Shown here piece by piece: positions 14,966 through 24,540 of a stretch of DNA of 40,695 bases. The notes beneath the pieces were generated by a model. That model did no database searches and was not told the DNA's origin. It saw only the letters and a program-made list of their open reading frames with translations. A program made the translations under genes and the position numbers. How positions within the stretch are numbered: position 1 is the first letter of the stretch; each line of letters begins with the position of its first letter. The DNA comes from Bacillota bacterium (GTDB taxonomy: Bacteria > Bacillota > UBA994 > PWPR01): the NCBI GenBank assembly GCA_028280325.1, contig JANQLZ010000152.1, positions 1 to 40,695 on the forward strand, given 5' to 3'.

Positions 14966-15559
14966 ATGAAAAAAATATATTTAGCTTCTGCATCCCCTCG
15001 CCGCTTGCAATTACTACGGCAAATTGGCATTGAGCCAGAGGTAGTGTCCGTAAACTATCGGGAATCAATGAACAGTGGGGAAAAACCAGAACAAATTGTA
15101 ATTAATAATGCTATGGGTAAAGCACAGACCGCATCACAGAAAATATCTACTCAGAACTCGCTAATCATAGCTGCTGACACTATAGTTGCGTATCAGAATA
15201 GAATTTTAGGCAAACCTGCTACCAGGCAGGAAGCCAGCCAGATGCTGACAATGCTGAGCGGTAAGGAGCATTATGTATTTACAGGAGTATGTGTTTTGGA
15301 CAGTAGCAGCGATAAATTTTTGTCATCAGTTGCCAAAACGTCAGTAGAAATGAGAGAGATTTCGCAGCAGGAGATTGAAGCATATGCCAGTACAGATGAG
15401 CCTTATGATAAGGCCGGAGGCTATGGTATCCAGCAGTTAGCGGGGCTTTTTGTTAAAAGCATCAATGGTTCATACTCTAATGTGGTAGGACTTCCTCTTG
15501 GGATTTTAGGTATAATGCTAAAGAGATTTGGCTATGAGGTTAGTGCAGAATGGCAGTAA
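14966..15559 (+). CDS. maf: Maf-type nucleoside triphosphate pyrophosphatase
   Basis: This 197-residue house-cleaning enzyme hydrolyses non-canonical or modified NTPs (dTTP/UTP-type Maf) to monophosphate. Signature motifs are LASASPRR near the N-terminus, the catalytic region AADTIV, and GKPATRQEA; DKAGGYGIQ and the SNVVGLPL tail are also typical. ATG 14966 is preferred because AGGTGAT at 14952-14958 lies at the right distance; a GTG at 14954 overlaps that site. Its stop overlaps radC by 10 bases, the usual maf-radC-mreB order of Firmicutes. Confidence 0.93.
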   Translation: MKKIYLASASPRRLQLLRQIGIEPEVVSVNYRESMNSGEKPEQIVINNAMGKAQTASQKISTQNSLIIAADTIVAYQNRILGKPATRQEASQMLTMLSGKEHYVFTGVCVLDSSSDKFLSSVAKTSVEMREISQQEIEAYASTDEPYDKAGGYGIQQLAGLFVKSINGSYSNVVGLPLGILGIMLKRFGYEVSAEWQ

Positions 15560-16269
15560 AAGAGCAGATTAAGAGCAGTAGTCATTATACAATTAAAGAA
15601 ATGTCTCCGGCTGAACGCCCGCGCGAGCGGCTGGTCAATCTTGGAGAAGAGTATTTAAAGGATACTGAACTGATTGCTCTGGTGTTAGCTGCCGGTTCAA
15701 GACATATCAACGCTTCGGTTACGGCTATAGATATTGCCAATCAGATTATTGCCAAATATAGTTTGCCGGAGCTGCTCAATGTTACAGTTGCCGAACTTAG
15801 GGAAATTCATGGTGTGGGTTTAGCAAAAGCTGCTCGACTTAAAGCAGCTATTGAACTGGCCAGGAGAATTGCGGTTATTGCTGATAATGAACAGTTTACA
15901 GTTACAGGACCGGAGTCTGCAGCTAAATATTTTATACCTAAATTACGATATAAACCTAAAGAGTATTTTTTAGTTATGTTACTAGACGCTAAAAATAAAA
16001 TGATTAAGTGTTGTCAGGTTCACATTGGAACTGTCAATGCTTCTTTAGTACATCCCCGGGAGGTTTTCAGAGAAGCTATTCGCCACAGTGCCGTGTCTTG
16101 TATTATTGCTCACAATCATCCCAGTGGGGACACAGCACCAAGCAGGGAGGATCTTCAGGTCACAAAAAGGCTGGTCGAGGTCGGAGAGTTGATTGGAATA
16201 AACGTAATTGACCATTTGATAATTGGGCATAACTCCTTTTTAAGTTTTAAAAGGGAGGGCATACTATAG
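15550..16269 (+). CDS. radC: RadC family JAMM/MPN+ domain protein
   Basis: This 239-residue protein has an N-terminal helix-hairpin-helix region ([18 protein letters not shown]) followed by an MPN/JAMM domain with the metal motif [15 protein letters not shown] (HxH...D) and an upstream glutamate in [10 protein letters not shown]. The family was named for DNA repair, but its biochemical role remains unsettled. Between maf and mreB as in many Firmicutes, starting inside maf. Confidence 0.93.
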   Translation: MAVKEQIKSSSHYTIKEMSPAERPRERLVNLGEEYLKDTELIALVLAAGSRHINASVTAIDIANQIIAKYSLPELLNVTVAELREIHGVGLAKAARLKAAIELARRIAVIADNEQFTVTGPESAAKYFIPKLRYKPKEYFLVMLLDAKNKMIKCCQVHIGTVNASLVHPREVFREAIRHSAVSCIIAHNHPSGDTAPSREDLQVTKRLVEVGELIGINVIDHLIIGHNSFLSFKREGIL

Positions 16270-16301
16270 TATATCAGACAGGGAAAGGAGCCCAAGCGAT
16301 A

Positions 16302-17321
16302 GTGAGTTTTTTAAATAGTTTTTCGAGAAATATAAGCATAGATTTGGGTACAGCTAATATTTTAGTATATGTTGAAGGCAAAGGCATTGCTTCGCAGGAG
16401 CCTTCAGTTATAGCCATAAGAAAAAATACTAACGAGATTTTGGCGGTGGGCAATGAAGCCAAAAACATGATCGGCAGAACCCCGGGCAATGTTATTGCGA
16501 TTCGCCCGATTCGTGATGGAGTTATATCTGACTTTGATGTAACCCAAAAAATGCTGGAGTATTTTATTAAAAAGGTTTACAACAACAGAGGATTTATTAA
16601 GCCTAAAGTCATAGTAACAGTTCCATGCGGCATAACTGAGGTGGAAAAAAGAGCAGTAAAAGAGGCTGTTGTTCAGGCCGGCGCCCGCGAGGCCTTAACT
16701 ATTGAAGAGCCAATGGCTGCTGCAATTGGTTCAGATCTGCCGGTAATGAATGCTGAGGGAAATTTGGTAATTAACATTGGTGGTGGAACAACAGAAGTTG
16801 CTCTGATATCTTTGGGGGGTATTGTACGCTATCGCTCCATTAGAACCGGTGGAGACAAATTCGATGAATCGATTATTAGTTATATTAAGCGCAACTATAA
16901 TTTAGCTATCGGTGAAAGAACAGCTGAGCACATAAAAATAAGCATTGGATCTGCAACAAAACAGCAGGACGAAGCGTCTAAGTCAATGAATGTGCGTGGC
17001 AGAGACCTGCTTACCGGGCTTCCCAAGATCATTGAAATTGAAGCCAAGTATGTTAGAGAAGCACTGGACCCCTGTATAGAAGCCATAATTGATGCTGTGA
17101 AATTTACTTTGGAACGAACCCCTCCCGAGCTTGCAGCTGACTTAATGGACAGAGGTTTGCTGCTAAGCGGCGGCGGGGCTTTACTGAGTGGCTTGGACCG
17201 GCGTATATCTGAGGCCACATCTATGCCTGTATCGATTGCAGATAACCCTTTAACAGCTGTAGTTTTAGGTGCCGGCAAATACCTGGATTATCTCAGTAAA
17301 GGAAAAAATATCGAAAAATAA
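16302..17321 (+). CDS. mreB: Rod shape-determining actin homologue MreB
   Basis: This 339-residue bacterial actin polymerises under the membrane and guides lateral wall synthesis. Phosphate-1 is [11 protein letters not shown], phosphate-2 is [14 protein letters not shown], and the adenosine motif is [13 protein letters not shown]. It starts at GTG with AAAGGAG at 16284-16290. It heads an eight-gene cell-shape operon and the next gene starts 12 bases after its stop. Confidence 0.95.
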   Translation: MSFLNSFSRNISIDLGTANILVYVEGKGIASQEPSVIAIRKNTNEILAVGNEAKNMIGRTPGNVIAIRPIRDGVISDFDVTQKMLEYFIKKVYNNRGFIKPKVIVTVPCGITEVEKRAVKEAVVQAGAREALTIEEPMAAAIGSDLPVMNAEGNLVINIGGGTTEVALISLGGIVRYRSIRTGGDKFDESIISYIKRNYNLAIGERTAEHIKISIGSATKQQDEASKSMNVRGRDLLTGLPKIIEIEAKYVREALDPCIEAIIDAVKFTLERTPPELAADLMDRGLLLSGGGALLSGLDRRISEATSMPVSIADNPLTAVVLGAGKYLDYLSKGKNIEK

Positions 17322-17333
17322 ATGGAGTTTACT

Positions 17334-18284
17334 ATGTGGGAGAAGTGGAAAAAACATCTATCGATTATTATCAGTATTTTTGTCTTATTAGTGTTAATGA
17401 CCTTAACCATTGGGAGCCATTATCACAGCAGTATTGCAAGTTTTGCTGACAGAGTATTTTATCCAATTCAGGTTGTTTTTAAATCACTGAACAACCTGGG
17501 GACAAGTGCACTCGAAAACTTCAGAGACTTTAGAAATGTACAAAAAGAAAGAGATCAACTGTTACTGGAGATCTCTAAACTGAAAAAACTGCAGATCGAT
17601 AATGAGGAGCTTAGAAGAGAGAATTCCAGCCTGACTCAGGCGCTGGATTATCAACGTCAGCACCCTGAGATATCATTTGCTTTCTCCCGTGTAGTAATGC
17701 GTGACCCCTCAGACTGGTATCAAGAAATAACCGTAGATATCGGCAGTATTAATGGTATAAAAGAGGGGATGACTGTTGTAGCCATTCAGGACCGCCAGAT
17801 TGGGCTGGTCGGAATAGTTGAAGAGGTATTTAAATATACCTCCAGAGTTCATTTGCTGGTAGACCCTGATAAGAATGTGGCGGCAGCAGCCCAGGTGGCC
17901 AACAAAATAATGGCACCAGTGTTGGTTGAAGAGCCCCCCAATTATTTGAACCCAGATCCCGACGCAACTGACCCAGAGCCGTCAACCCCTCATGATATCA
18001 TCTGGTATCAGGGGGTAATTGAAGGCAGTATTCAGGATCAGGGTACGATGGAGATGATCTATATTACCCATGAAGCAGAGATCGAGCTGGGTTCTCCAGT
18101 GATAACTACTGGTTTAGGGGGATATTATATTCCGGATATTCCGGTGGGAACAGTAACTAAACTGAAGAAAGATGCGTTTGGTCTGCAGAAAAGGGCTATG
18201 GTAAAACCTTATATTGATTCAAGCAGACTGAAAGATGTAATGATAATTACCAATCCTTTACCGGTTAAGATAGCGGGACAGTAA
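17334..18284 (+). CDS. mreC: Rod shape-determining protein MreC
   Basis: This 316-residue protein has one N-terminal membrane segment (about 10-30: LSIIISIFVLLVLMTLTIG), a coiled coil (about 65-105) and the extracellular beta domain of MreC (VVMRDPSDWYQEITVDIGS, QIGLVGIVEEV, VITTGLGGYYIPDIPVGTV). It scaffolds PBP2, RodA and MreD. An acidic Pro/Asp-rich insertion (about 202-220, NPDPDATDPEPSTP) is an unusual linker in the beta domain. ATG 17334 is chosen because GGAG lies 6 bases upstream; ATG 17322 directly follows the mreB stop without a Shine-Dalgarno of its own. Confidence 0.93.
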   Translation: MWEKWKKHLSIIISIFVLLVLMTLTIGSHYHSSIASFADRVFYPIQVVFKSLNNLGTSALENFRDFRNVQKERDQLLLEISKLKKLQIDNEELRRENSSLTQALDYQRQHPEISFAFSRVVMRDPSDWYQEITVDIGSINGIKEGMTVVAIQDRQIGLVGIVEEVFKYTSRVHLLVDPDKNVAAAAQVANKIMAPVLVEEPPNYLNPDPDATDPEPSTPHDIIWYQGVIEGSIQDQGTMEMIYITHEAEIELGSPVITTGLGGYYIPDIPVGTVTKLKKDAFGLQKRAMVKPYIDSSRLKDVMIITNPLPVKIAGQ

Positions 18285-18285
18285 A

Positions 18286-18783
18286 ATGAAGAGTAAGAAT
18301 TACCTGATTATTGGCGGAGTAATTGCTTTAATCCAGGTGTATATGGGACAGTTATTGGAGGTAAACGGGATAGTACCAGATTTGATACTGGTCTACATTA
18401 TCTGTGTTGCTCTGCTAAGCGGACATCAGACAGCACTGGTATTAGGCCTGGTTATCGGTTTTTTATATGATATATTTTTTAATGATTTTATTGGCTTATA
18501 CAGTATTTTTTACACGACAATCGGATATTTTGTAGGATATTTTAGAAATAATTTCTTTTATTCTAATGTACAAATAGCCTTAGTTTTTAGCGTATTAGCT
18601 ACTATAATTAAGTTTATGTTTTTTAAAATACTTAAAGTTATCATCTTCTCCAATTTTGAAATGGTCAATATTTTAGTAATCTTTTATACAATAATTTATA
18701 ATATTATTATATGTATCGTAATTCACTATATTCTAGTAAAGTTGCAGACGAGGGTAGAGAATGAAAGAAAACAATATAGATAA
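18286..18783 (+). CDS. mreD: Rod shape-determining protein MreD
   Basis: This 165-residue integral membrane protein has about five hydrophobic segments (NYLIIGGVIALIQVYMGQLL, DLILVYIICVALL, TALVLGLVIGFLYDIFF and two AT-rich C-terminal ones). It is MreD-sized and lies between mreC and pbp2. It bridges MreC and the elongation machinery. Its C-terminus overlaps the next gene by 23 bases, so translation is coupled. Confidence 0.88.
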   Translation: MKSKNYLIIGGVIALIQVYMGQLLEVNGIVPDLILVYIICVALLSGHQTALVLGLVIGFLYDIFFNDFIGLYSIFYTTIGYFVGYFRNNFFYSNVQIALVFSVLATIIKFMFFKILKVIIFSNFEMVNILVIFYTIIYNIIICIVIHYILVKLQTRVENERKQYR

Positions 18784-20863
18784 AGGTCGCTGGAAAATAC
18801 TTTTGGTGTTGGTTGTTTTAGTGGGGGCTTATTTAATCGGTGGATTAATTTGGCTCCAGGTTATCAATGGTAAGAGTAATGCTCAAAGAGCATATAACAA
18901 TAGCGTTCGAAGACTGATTATTCCTGCTTCCCGAGGGGTTATCTACGATAATGATGACCAGGTGCTGGTCAACAGTAAGAGCGGCTATGTTATTTCTATT
19001 TCATATCTGGATGAAGAACAGAATTTGGCCAGCATTAAGGAAATAGCGGCCATTTTTTTGGAGCAAAAACTGGCTGAAGAATTTACGAAGCTTTATCCGG
19101 CAGGTGATAACGATCCCGACCCACAGGAAAGGGCAGCACTTTTTGCTGAATTCCGGCAGGAACATGAGGATAATCTGTTACAGCAGCTAGTCGACAATAT
19201 GGTAAAAATTACAGAGGAAAGAAAGCATTTTAGAAGATTTCAGCCTATTATAGTGGCCCCTTTATCACGGGAGACCATCAGTGATGTGTCTCTTGAAATA
19301 GTTGCAGCAATTGAGGGAATGAGATCGGAGCTGCCTAATGTGCTGGTAGAAATCTATCCCCAGCGGCAATATAAATTGGGTAATTACGGCTTTCATATTT
19401 TCGGCAGTGTTCATGAAATTGATCGGGTAGGCCGGGAAGGACTGGAGAAATCTTACGACGATTATTTGCGAGGTACAGATGGGATGCGGCTGGTTGAAGT
19501 CAACAGATATAACCGAGCTACTAATGAACTGGATACCATAGCTCCGGTTCAGGGCAATAATCTGCACCTGACCCTGGATAAAGATCTGCAAAAGGTGGCA
19601 GAGCAGGCCTTGCTCGATGCCATGGAAAAAACCCGTGAACGATTGATCCGGGAGTCAAAGAGCAAGGGTTATGGCACTCCTGAGATGAAGGATTTGCCAT
19701 ATTCAGGGGCAGTTGTGGTGATGGATGTCAACACTGGAGCGGTTCTGGCAACAGCCTCTTTGCCTCAGGTAGATCGGGACAATTATCAGGAAATTTGGAA
19801 TGTAGAAGACCCTTTTATCAATAGATTTAGGCCTGGTACTAATTGGGCGACAGGAGCCAAGAGGCCACCCGGCTCCATTGTCAAGCCTTTAATTGGAATA
19901 GCCGGAATCGAAACCGGGGTAGTTGACCAAGGCACCACTGTCTACTGTAATGCTGTTTACCACGGACTTTACAATACCTGGAGATATCCAGCCTACTGCT
20001 GGTACAAGCCTGGCCACGGGGGGCCAATTGAAATAACCGCTGCCATTAAGAACTCCTGTAATCTCTATTTTTATCCATTAGGAGAAAAACTGGGCCTGGA
20101 TCGCATCAGCGATTATTACCATAAGGTGGGCTTTGGCAATTCGTACGAGTTCACTGATATGGCCTATAAAGTCACTGATGATCAGGGAGTCGAGGAGATT
20201 ATGTATGCTACCAGTGTTAATAAAGGAATAGTATATGATGTAGCCGAGTTTGTTGAAGCCCATAAGCAAAAACCCACCAGTGCTGATTTGGCTCAGGCCG
20301 GTATTGGTCAGGGTGATGTTCGAGTCAATCCCATGCAGGTAGCCCTGTTCACCTCTATGCTAGCCAGTGCCGAACTGCAGGACGATGGAACCTATCAGGC
20401 CATTAGAAGGCGGCCATATATAGTCGAAAGAGTAACTGACAGCGATGGACAGGAATTATACAGAGCAGAACCGGAGATTTTAGATGTGGTAAACTTTGAT
20501 AAGTTAGCTTTGGACCTGGCTCGGGAAGGTATGCGCAAAGTGACCCAAGAAAAGGGCGGCCCTGATGGAAATACCGGAACAGCATTTTGGTCTTTCCACG
20601 AGTATGATTATAAAAAAGGTTATAAGCCGGTTTTCCCATTTGAGGTTGCCGGCAAAACCGGAACAGCTCAGGAGGTTGGCTGGGAAAACCATGGCTGGTT
20701 TATATCCTATGCCCCATATGACGAACCGGAGATAGCAGTAGTTATGCTGATGGACCAGGGCCGGTCAGGCGGCAGCACCGGGGGCCCGGTAGCCCGGGAG
20801 ATATATGAGGAGTATTTTAAAGAGCGCATTGCTGAGTATAGAAATAGTTCAACTGCAAATTAA
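18761..20863 (+). CDS. mrdA: Penicillin-binding protein 2 (class B transpeptidase for elongation)
   Basis: This 700-residue protein has one membrane anchor (about 8-30), a dimerisation domain starting RRLIIPASRGVIYDND, and a C-terminal transpeptidase domain. The active-site serine lies in PGSIVKP (SxxK), followed by SCN (SxN, in KNSCNLYFY) and KTGTAQ (KTG). It crosslinks lateral-wall peptidoglycan as partner of RodA, encoded five genes downstream in the same operon. The start overlaps mreD. Confidence 0.93.
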   Translation: MKENNIDKGRWKILLVLVVLVGAYLIGGLIWLQVINGKSNAQRAYNNSVRRLIIPASRGVIYDNDDQVLVNSKSGYVISISYLDEEQNLASIKEIAAIFLEQKLAEEFTKLYPAGDNDPDPQERAALFAEFRQEHEDNLLQQLVDNMVKITEERKHFRRFQPIIVAPLSRETISDVSLEIVAAIEGMRSELPNVLVEIYPQRQYKLGNYGFHIFGSVHEIDRVGREGLEKSYDDYLRGTDGMRLVEVNRYNRATNELDTIAPVQGNNLHLTLDKDLQKVAEQALLDAMEKTRERLIRESKSKGYGTPEMKDLPYSGAVVVMDVNTGAVLATASLPQVDRDNYQEIWNVEDPFINRFRPGTNWATGAKRPPGSIVKPLIGIAGIETGVVDQGTTVYCNAVYHGLYNTWRYPAYCWYKPGHGGPIEITAAIKNSCNLYFYPLGEKLGLDRISDYYHKVGFGNSYEFTDMAYKVTDDQGVEEIMYATSVNKGIVYDVAEFVEAHKQKPTSADLAQAGIGQGDVRVNPMQVALFTSMLASAELQDDGTYQAIRRRPYIVERVTDSDGQELYRAEPEILDVVNFDKLALDLAREGMRKVTQEKGGPDGNTGTAFWSFHEYDYKKGYKPVFPFEVAGKTGTAQEVGWENHGWFISYAPYDEPEIAVVMLMDQGRSGGSTGGPVAREIYEEYFKERIAEYRNSSTAN

Positions 20864-20900
20864 AGCAATTCTTGCTTGAGATAACTGGAAGGTGGACTGT

Positions 20901-21524
20901 ATGGCAACAGAGGCATTGAGTGTTAAAGGCGACAAGCAGGGAATCAAATTAATTATCAACGCTACCTTTAGCTTAACCGAAATATTAAATGAGTTAAAAG
21001 CTAAGCTATTGCAAAATCCGGCTTTTTTTGAGGGTGCTGCAATAAAACTGGAGAGTAATACCCTGGAACTGCTTAGTAAAGAAGAATATGACATCATAAC
21101 TGAGTATCTTCAGCAGAGTTTTCAGGACATAAGTGTCAGCGATTATCGGCAATACGCTGTGGTAGACTCAGAGGAAAAAGAAGAAGTAGTCCCGACTAAA
21201 TTCATGATGGGCACTATTCGCTCCGGGCAGCATCTTAAGTACCCGGGCAATCTAATAATTCTGGGTGATGTCAATGGGGGTGCCCAGATAGAGGCTGACG
21301 GCAATATCTGCGTTATGGGGGTAGTCAGGGGCACAGTACATGCTGGTTTTGCTGGCGATGATCGGGCCTTTATCAGCTGCAAAAGGTTTGAGGCTCCTCA
21401 AGCTCAGATTAGAATTGCCAGCCTGATTGTCAGAGCTGAACAGGACGATAAAACAGAGAACACAGCAGGATTAGAGATAGCACATATAGAAAATGAGACA
21501 ATAGTGGTATTCTCAAAAGAATAA
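20901..21524 (+). CDS. minC: Septum site-determining protein MinC
   Basis: This 207-residue FtsZ antagonist has an N-terminal domain (about 1-100) and a C-terminal beta-helix with LKYPGNLIILGDVNGGAQIEADGNI in spirit (glycine-rich turns GDVNGGAQ, GVVRGTVHAG) and the RIASLIVRA strand. ATG 20901 is preferred; GTG 20892 lies within the GGAAGGTGG ribosome site. Followed by minD and minE. Confidence 0.92.
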   Translation: MATEALSVKGDKQGIKLIINATFSLTEILNELKAKLLQNPAFFEGAAIKLESNTLELLSKEEYDIITEYLQQSFQDISVSDYRQYAVVDSEEKEEVVPTKFMMGTIRSGQHLKYPGNLIILGDVNGGAQIEADGNICVMGVVRGTVHAGFAGDDRAFISCKRFEAPQAQIRIASLIVRAEQDDKTENTAGLEIAHIENETIVVFSKE

Positions 21525-21547
21525 CGGTAATGTTGAGGGGGATTAAG

Positions 21548-22345
21548 ATGGGTCGAATAATAACTATTACTTCCGGTAAAGGAGGGGTAGGCAAGACAAC
21601 AGCTACAGCGAATATAGGGGCTGGCTTAGCCTTAATGGGCAAGTCAGTGGTCTTAATAGATGCCGATATCGGGTTGCGCAATTTAGATGTAGTACTGGGC
21701 TTAGAGAATAGAATTGTATTTGATATTGTCGATTGTGTAGAGGGTAATTGTAAATTGCGTTCTGCCTTAATCAGAGACAAAAGATACGAGGGGCTGTTTC
21801 TGTTGCCCGCGGCTCAAACCCGCGAAAAGGATGCGGTAACACCGGAGCAGATGATCCAAATCTGTACAGAATTGAAGGAAAGCTTTGATTATGTCTTAAT
21901 TGACTGTCCGGCCGGTATTGAGCAGGGTTTTAAAAATGCATTAGCAGGGGCAGATGCAGTTCTGATTGTCACCACTCCCGAGGTTTCGGCCGTGAGAGAT
22001 GCTGACCGGGTCATTGGTTTAGTTGAATCCAGAGGAATAGAGGATGTTGGACTGATAATTAACAGGGTGAGGCCAGAACTGATTGAGCAGGGTGATATGC
22101 TCTCAGTAGAAGATGTCTGTGATATCTTGGCCATAAAATTAGTAGGAGTTATTCCTAATGATGACTACATAGTTATATCGACAAATCGAGGGGAGCCGGT
22201 AGTCTCTATCAAAGAGTCGATTGCCGGACAAGCCTTGGGTAATATAACAAAAAGAATTTTGGGCGAAGAAATTCCTTTCCTAAATTTAAAAGTTAAACCA
22301 AAAGGGTTCTTTGCTTCTTTGCGTGAGCTTTTTTCAGGTAAATAG
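21548..22345 (+). CDS. minD: Septum site-determining ATPase MinD
   Basis: This 265-residue ATPase has the deviant Walker A motif SGKGGVGKTT (9-18), VLIDADIGLRNLD, and DYVLIDCPAG as Walker B. The last residues form an amphipathic membrane-targeting helix (FFASLRELFSGK). It recruits MinC to the membrane and is released by MinE. GAGGGGG at 21535-21541 sets ATG 21548 as start. Confidence 0.95.
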   Translation: MGRIITITSGKGGVGKTTATANIGAGLALMGKSVVLIDADIGLRNLDVVLGLENRIVFDIVDCVEGNCKLRSALIRDKRYEGLFLLPAAQTREKDAVTPEQMIQICTELKESFDYVLIDCPAGIEQGFKNALAGADAVLIVTTPEVSAVRDADRVIGLVESRGIEDVGLIINRVRPELIEQGDMLSVEDVCDILAIKLVGVIPNDDYIVISTNRGEPVVSIKESIAGQALGNITKRILGEEIPFLNLKVKPKGFFASLRELFSGK

Positions 22346-22363
22346 GGATAAGGGGCGAGACAA

Positions 22364-22624
22364 ATGATACTTAATTTTCTAAAGAGAAAGCCTAAAGACA
22401 ACAGCAGTAATTTAGCTAAAGCAAGGCTGAGTAATATCCTTGTTTCTGACCGGCTAAAAGTTACCCCTGAAATAGCAGAACAGATTAAACGTAAGATCCA
22501 CGAATCGTTAAATCAATATATCGAAATCGGTGAAGAGGGGATTAAACTGGAGCTGAATAATAAATCGGGAATAGTAACTTTATCGACTACTGTTCCTGTA
22601 AAAAAATTAAGAAAAGGCAAATAA
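22364..22624 (+). CDS. minE: Cell division topological specificity factor MinE
   Basis: This 86-residue MinE has the membrane-binding N-terminus (MILNFLKRK), the MinD-contacting segment (AKARLSNILVSDR) and the C-terminal dimerisation strands (IELNN-like KLELNNKSGIVTLSTTVPV). It stimulates the MinD ATPase to drive pole-to-pole oscillation. It lies 19 bases after minD and directly before rodA. A complete MinCDE set, not MinJ/DivIVA alone, is thus present. Confidence 0.92.
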   Translation: MILNFLKRKPKDNSSNLAKARLSNILVSDRLKVTPEIAEQIKRKIHESLNQYIEIGEEGIKLELNNKSGIVTLSTTVPVKKLRKGK

Positions 22625-22625
22625 A

Positions 22626-23777
22626 GTGTTTGATTTTGAGAGAAGGCTGTTAAAAAACGTTGACTGGTGGATAGTGGGTATTTTTGTGCTGATAAGCATT
22701 ATCGGTTTATTGGCTATTTCTGCGACCACTGTCGGAAGTGACGGTGCTTTCTTTAACTCTCATGTAAAAAAGCAACTGGTCTGGGTCGCCTTGAGCTTAA
22801 TCGCTTTAGTAATAGTTGTTTGTCTGGATTATCATATATTCAGTCAAGCAGGATATCTTATTTATGTTATTACTATTATATTGCTTATCGCTGTACTGTT
22901 ATTTGGAGTAACCCGTAACGGTGCTAAAAGATGGTTAATAATAGCTGGGCAGTCGATTCAGCCTTCTGAGTTTGCCAAAATATTTATTGTACTCAGTTTC
23001 GCCAAATTATTATCCCAAAAAAGAGAGAGGGTTAAAAATCTGTTCGGGGTAGTGCTGATGGTAGCCTTTGTCTTGGTTCCTATAGCTTTAATTTATATGC
23101 AGCCTGATCTGGGCACTTCCCTGGTAATACTGTTTATTGTGGGGATTATGCTATTTGTTGCCGGATTGCCGTGGAAGTATATAACGATCGGCAGCATAGC
23201 AGCGGTAGTTATGGCACCTGTGGCCTGGATGTTTATGAAAAACTATCAGCGGGAGAGAATACTCACCTTTTTAAATCCTGAACTGGACCCCTTTGGTTCG
23301 GCCTATAATGTCATTCAATCCAGGATAGCTATCGGCTCTGGCAATTGGGTCAGGCTCACTGATACAGGTGAATATGTGTATAGATTTTTCGGTAAAGGGC
23401 TGTTCTCGCCTGATACTATGACCGGCTTAAAATTTATTCCCTTTCAGTTTACGGATTTCATTTTCTCAGCTTTAGGAGAAGGTTTTGGCTTTGTGGGAGC
23501 CTGTTTGATTGTGGTTTTGTTTGTCGTTTTTATTTACAGATCTTTCAAAATAGCCATGAAAGCCAAAGACCTCTACGGCGCATTAGTAGTAGCTGGACTC
23601 TCAGCAATGTTTTTATTTCACGTACTGGAAAATATAGGTATGAACCTGGGTTTGATGCCGGTAACCGGTTTACCACTGCCGTTTGTCAGTTTAGGCGGTT
23701 CCTCTTACCTGGCAAATACCATTGCCCTGGGGATTATTCTCAATATCGGCATGAGGCATAAGAAGATTCAATTTTAA
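22626..23777 (+). CDS. rodA: Peptidoglycan glycosyltransferase RodA (SEDS family)
   Basis: This 383-residue polytopic protein has about ten membrane segments and SEDS motifs: RWLIIAGQSIQPSEFAKI, DLGTSLVILF, GLKFIPFQFTDFIFSALGE and the C-terminal GLPLPFVSLGGSSYL. It polymerises lipid II strands for the elongasome with PBP2. It starts at GTG directly after the minE stop. It is the last gene of the mre-min-rod operon; no clear T-tailed terminator follows, only the repeat-rich 1-kb tract. Confidence 0.94.
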   Translation: MFDFERRLLKNVDWWIVGIFVLISIIGLLAISATTVGSDGAFFNSHVKKQLVWVALSLIALVIVVCLDYHIFSQAGYLIYVITIILLIAVLLFGVTRNGAKRWLIIAGQSIQPSEFAKIFIVLSFAKLLSQKRERVKNLFGVVLMVAFVLVPIALIYMQPDLGTSLVILFIVGIMLFVAGLPWKYITIGSIAAVVMAPVAWMFMKNYQRERILTFLNPELDPFGSAYNVIQSRIAIGSGNWVRLTDTGEYVYRFFGKGLFSPDTMTGLKFIPFQFTDFIFSALGEGFGFVGACLIVVLFVVFIYRSFKIAMKAKDLYGALVVAGLSAMFLFHVLENIGMNLGLMPVTGLPLPFVSLGGSSYLANTIALGIILNIGMRHKKIQF

Positions 23778-23835
23778 GTGTGAACGTGGTGAGGGGCCGG
23801 CTTTTAGCAGCTGTTGGAGATAGGCTAATCATTGT

Positions 23836-23887
23836 TTAGCAATTGTGGGGCGATTGTAGGGCAATGGCTTGGCAGTTGTTTGTGCGC
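23836..23887 (-). repeat. Family B 11-bp-periodic array, copy 3 (inverted)
   Basis: GCA/GCG cores at 23839, 23850, 23861, 23872 and 23884 are spaced 11, 11, 11, 12. The reverse complement nearly matches the 8881-8930 array (ACAACTGCCAA..CATTGCCCTACAATCGCC). The gene-free tract 23778-24789 begins here. Confidence 0.7.
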
Positions 23888-23985
23888 TTTTGTCTTGGAA
23901 ATTGCTGAAAACATAAAGTCCGCAAATTTTAAATTGATTTTTTTTAGGTAGCGATTTGTACCAGATCGCTTTGTCACTCAAAAAT

Positions 23986-24029
23986 AATGCTAACTTCAGT
24001 ATACTACTTGTATAGCTTCAGATAGCATT
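23986..24029 (+). repeat. Nested palindrome related to family A core (copy 5, degenerate)
   Basis: AATGCTA...TAGCATT encloses TATACTACTTGTATA, which resembles the conserved loop of family A (TATACTACTCGTAT in copy 1). The outer ends of family A are not recognisable. A smaller hairpin AGCGAT/ATCGCT lies just before it (23949-23970). Confidence 0.45.
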
Positions 24030-24147
24030 TTTTTGTTTCTTTAACAGCCTCAAAAAAGTTGTCATTTTCCTTAGTGAAAATGATAATATAGTCAGACTCT
24101 CCTAGTTAATCTTCAACAGACCGCTTCCGAACTGGTTGTCTGTACCC

Positions 24148-24290
24148 CTTCGTCAATATTGCTATTTTGCTCCAATAACTTCAACTGCCAACCTACCGCC
24201 GACCTATTACCAGACTACTGCCAACCCACTGTATAGCTGAACAGTCGCTAAAACAATTGTCTAAAGATTGCTGAACAATTGCTTTTCCAA
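24148..24290 (+). repeat. Family C motif followed by family B array, copy 4
   Basis: CAATATTGCTATTTTGCTCC (24152-24171) is followed by a long 11-bp-periodic run: cores at 24186, 24197, 24208, 24219, 24230, then 24246, 24258, 24269 and 24280. Units include CAACTGCCAAC and CTACTGCCAAC. No coding potential. Confidence 0.65.
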
Positions 24291-24333
24291 GGTTTCTGGC
24301 TACTGAGTATTTTGTTATCTTATTAGCTATCCT

Positions 24334-24376
24334 ATAATAATGTACCGGCGGAACGCATGCAATGCGTTCCCTACAT
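24334..24376 (-). repeat. Family D hairpin, copy 3
   Basis: GGAACGCAT / ATGCGTTCC form a near-perfect stem. On the minus strand it is preceded by TATTATGTAG and followed by GCCGGTACATTATTA, the same ATGTAG flank as at 8831 and 9033 but with a different stem. Confidence 0.6.
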
Positions 24377-24451
24377 AATATTTATATTTAAAGAATCTAC
24401 CCTCATGCCTATTTAGCCACTAAGGAGTAAAGTCTTCGTTAGGTTATACTG

Positions 24452-24540
24452 CGAGTCAATACTATTATTTTGCTCCCTTAAATACAATTGCCAACCAACT
24501 GCCAAACAATCGCCCACCTATTGCCCCACAATCGTTGAAT
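24452..24540 (+). repeat. Family C motif and family B array, copy 5, abutting family A copy 4
   Basis: AATACTATTATTTTGCTCCC (about 24457-24476) is a degenerate family C motif. It is followed by a family B run with cores at 24489, 24500, 24511, 24522 and 24533, exactly 11 apart. The run passes directly into the truncated family A element. Confidence 0.68.
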
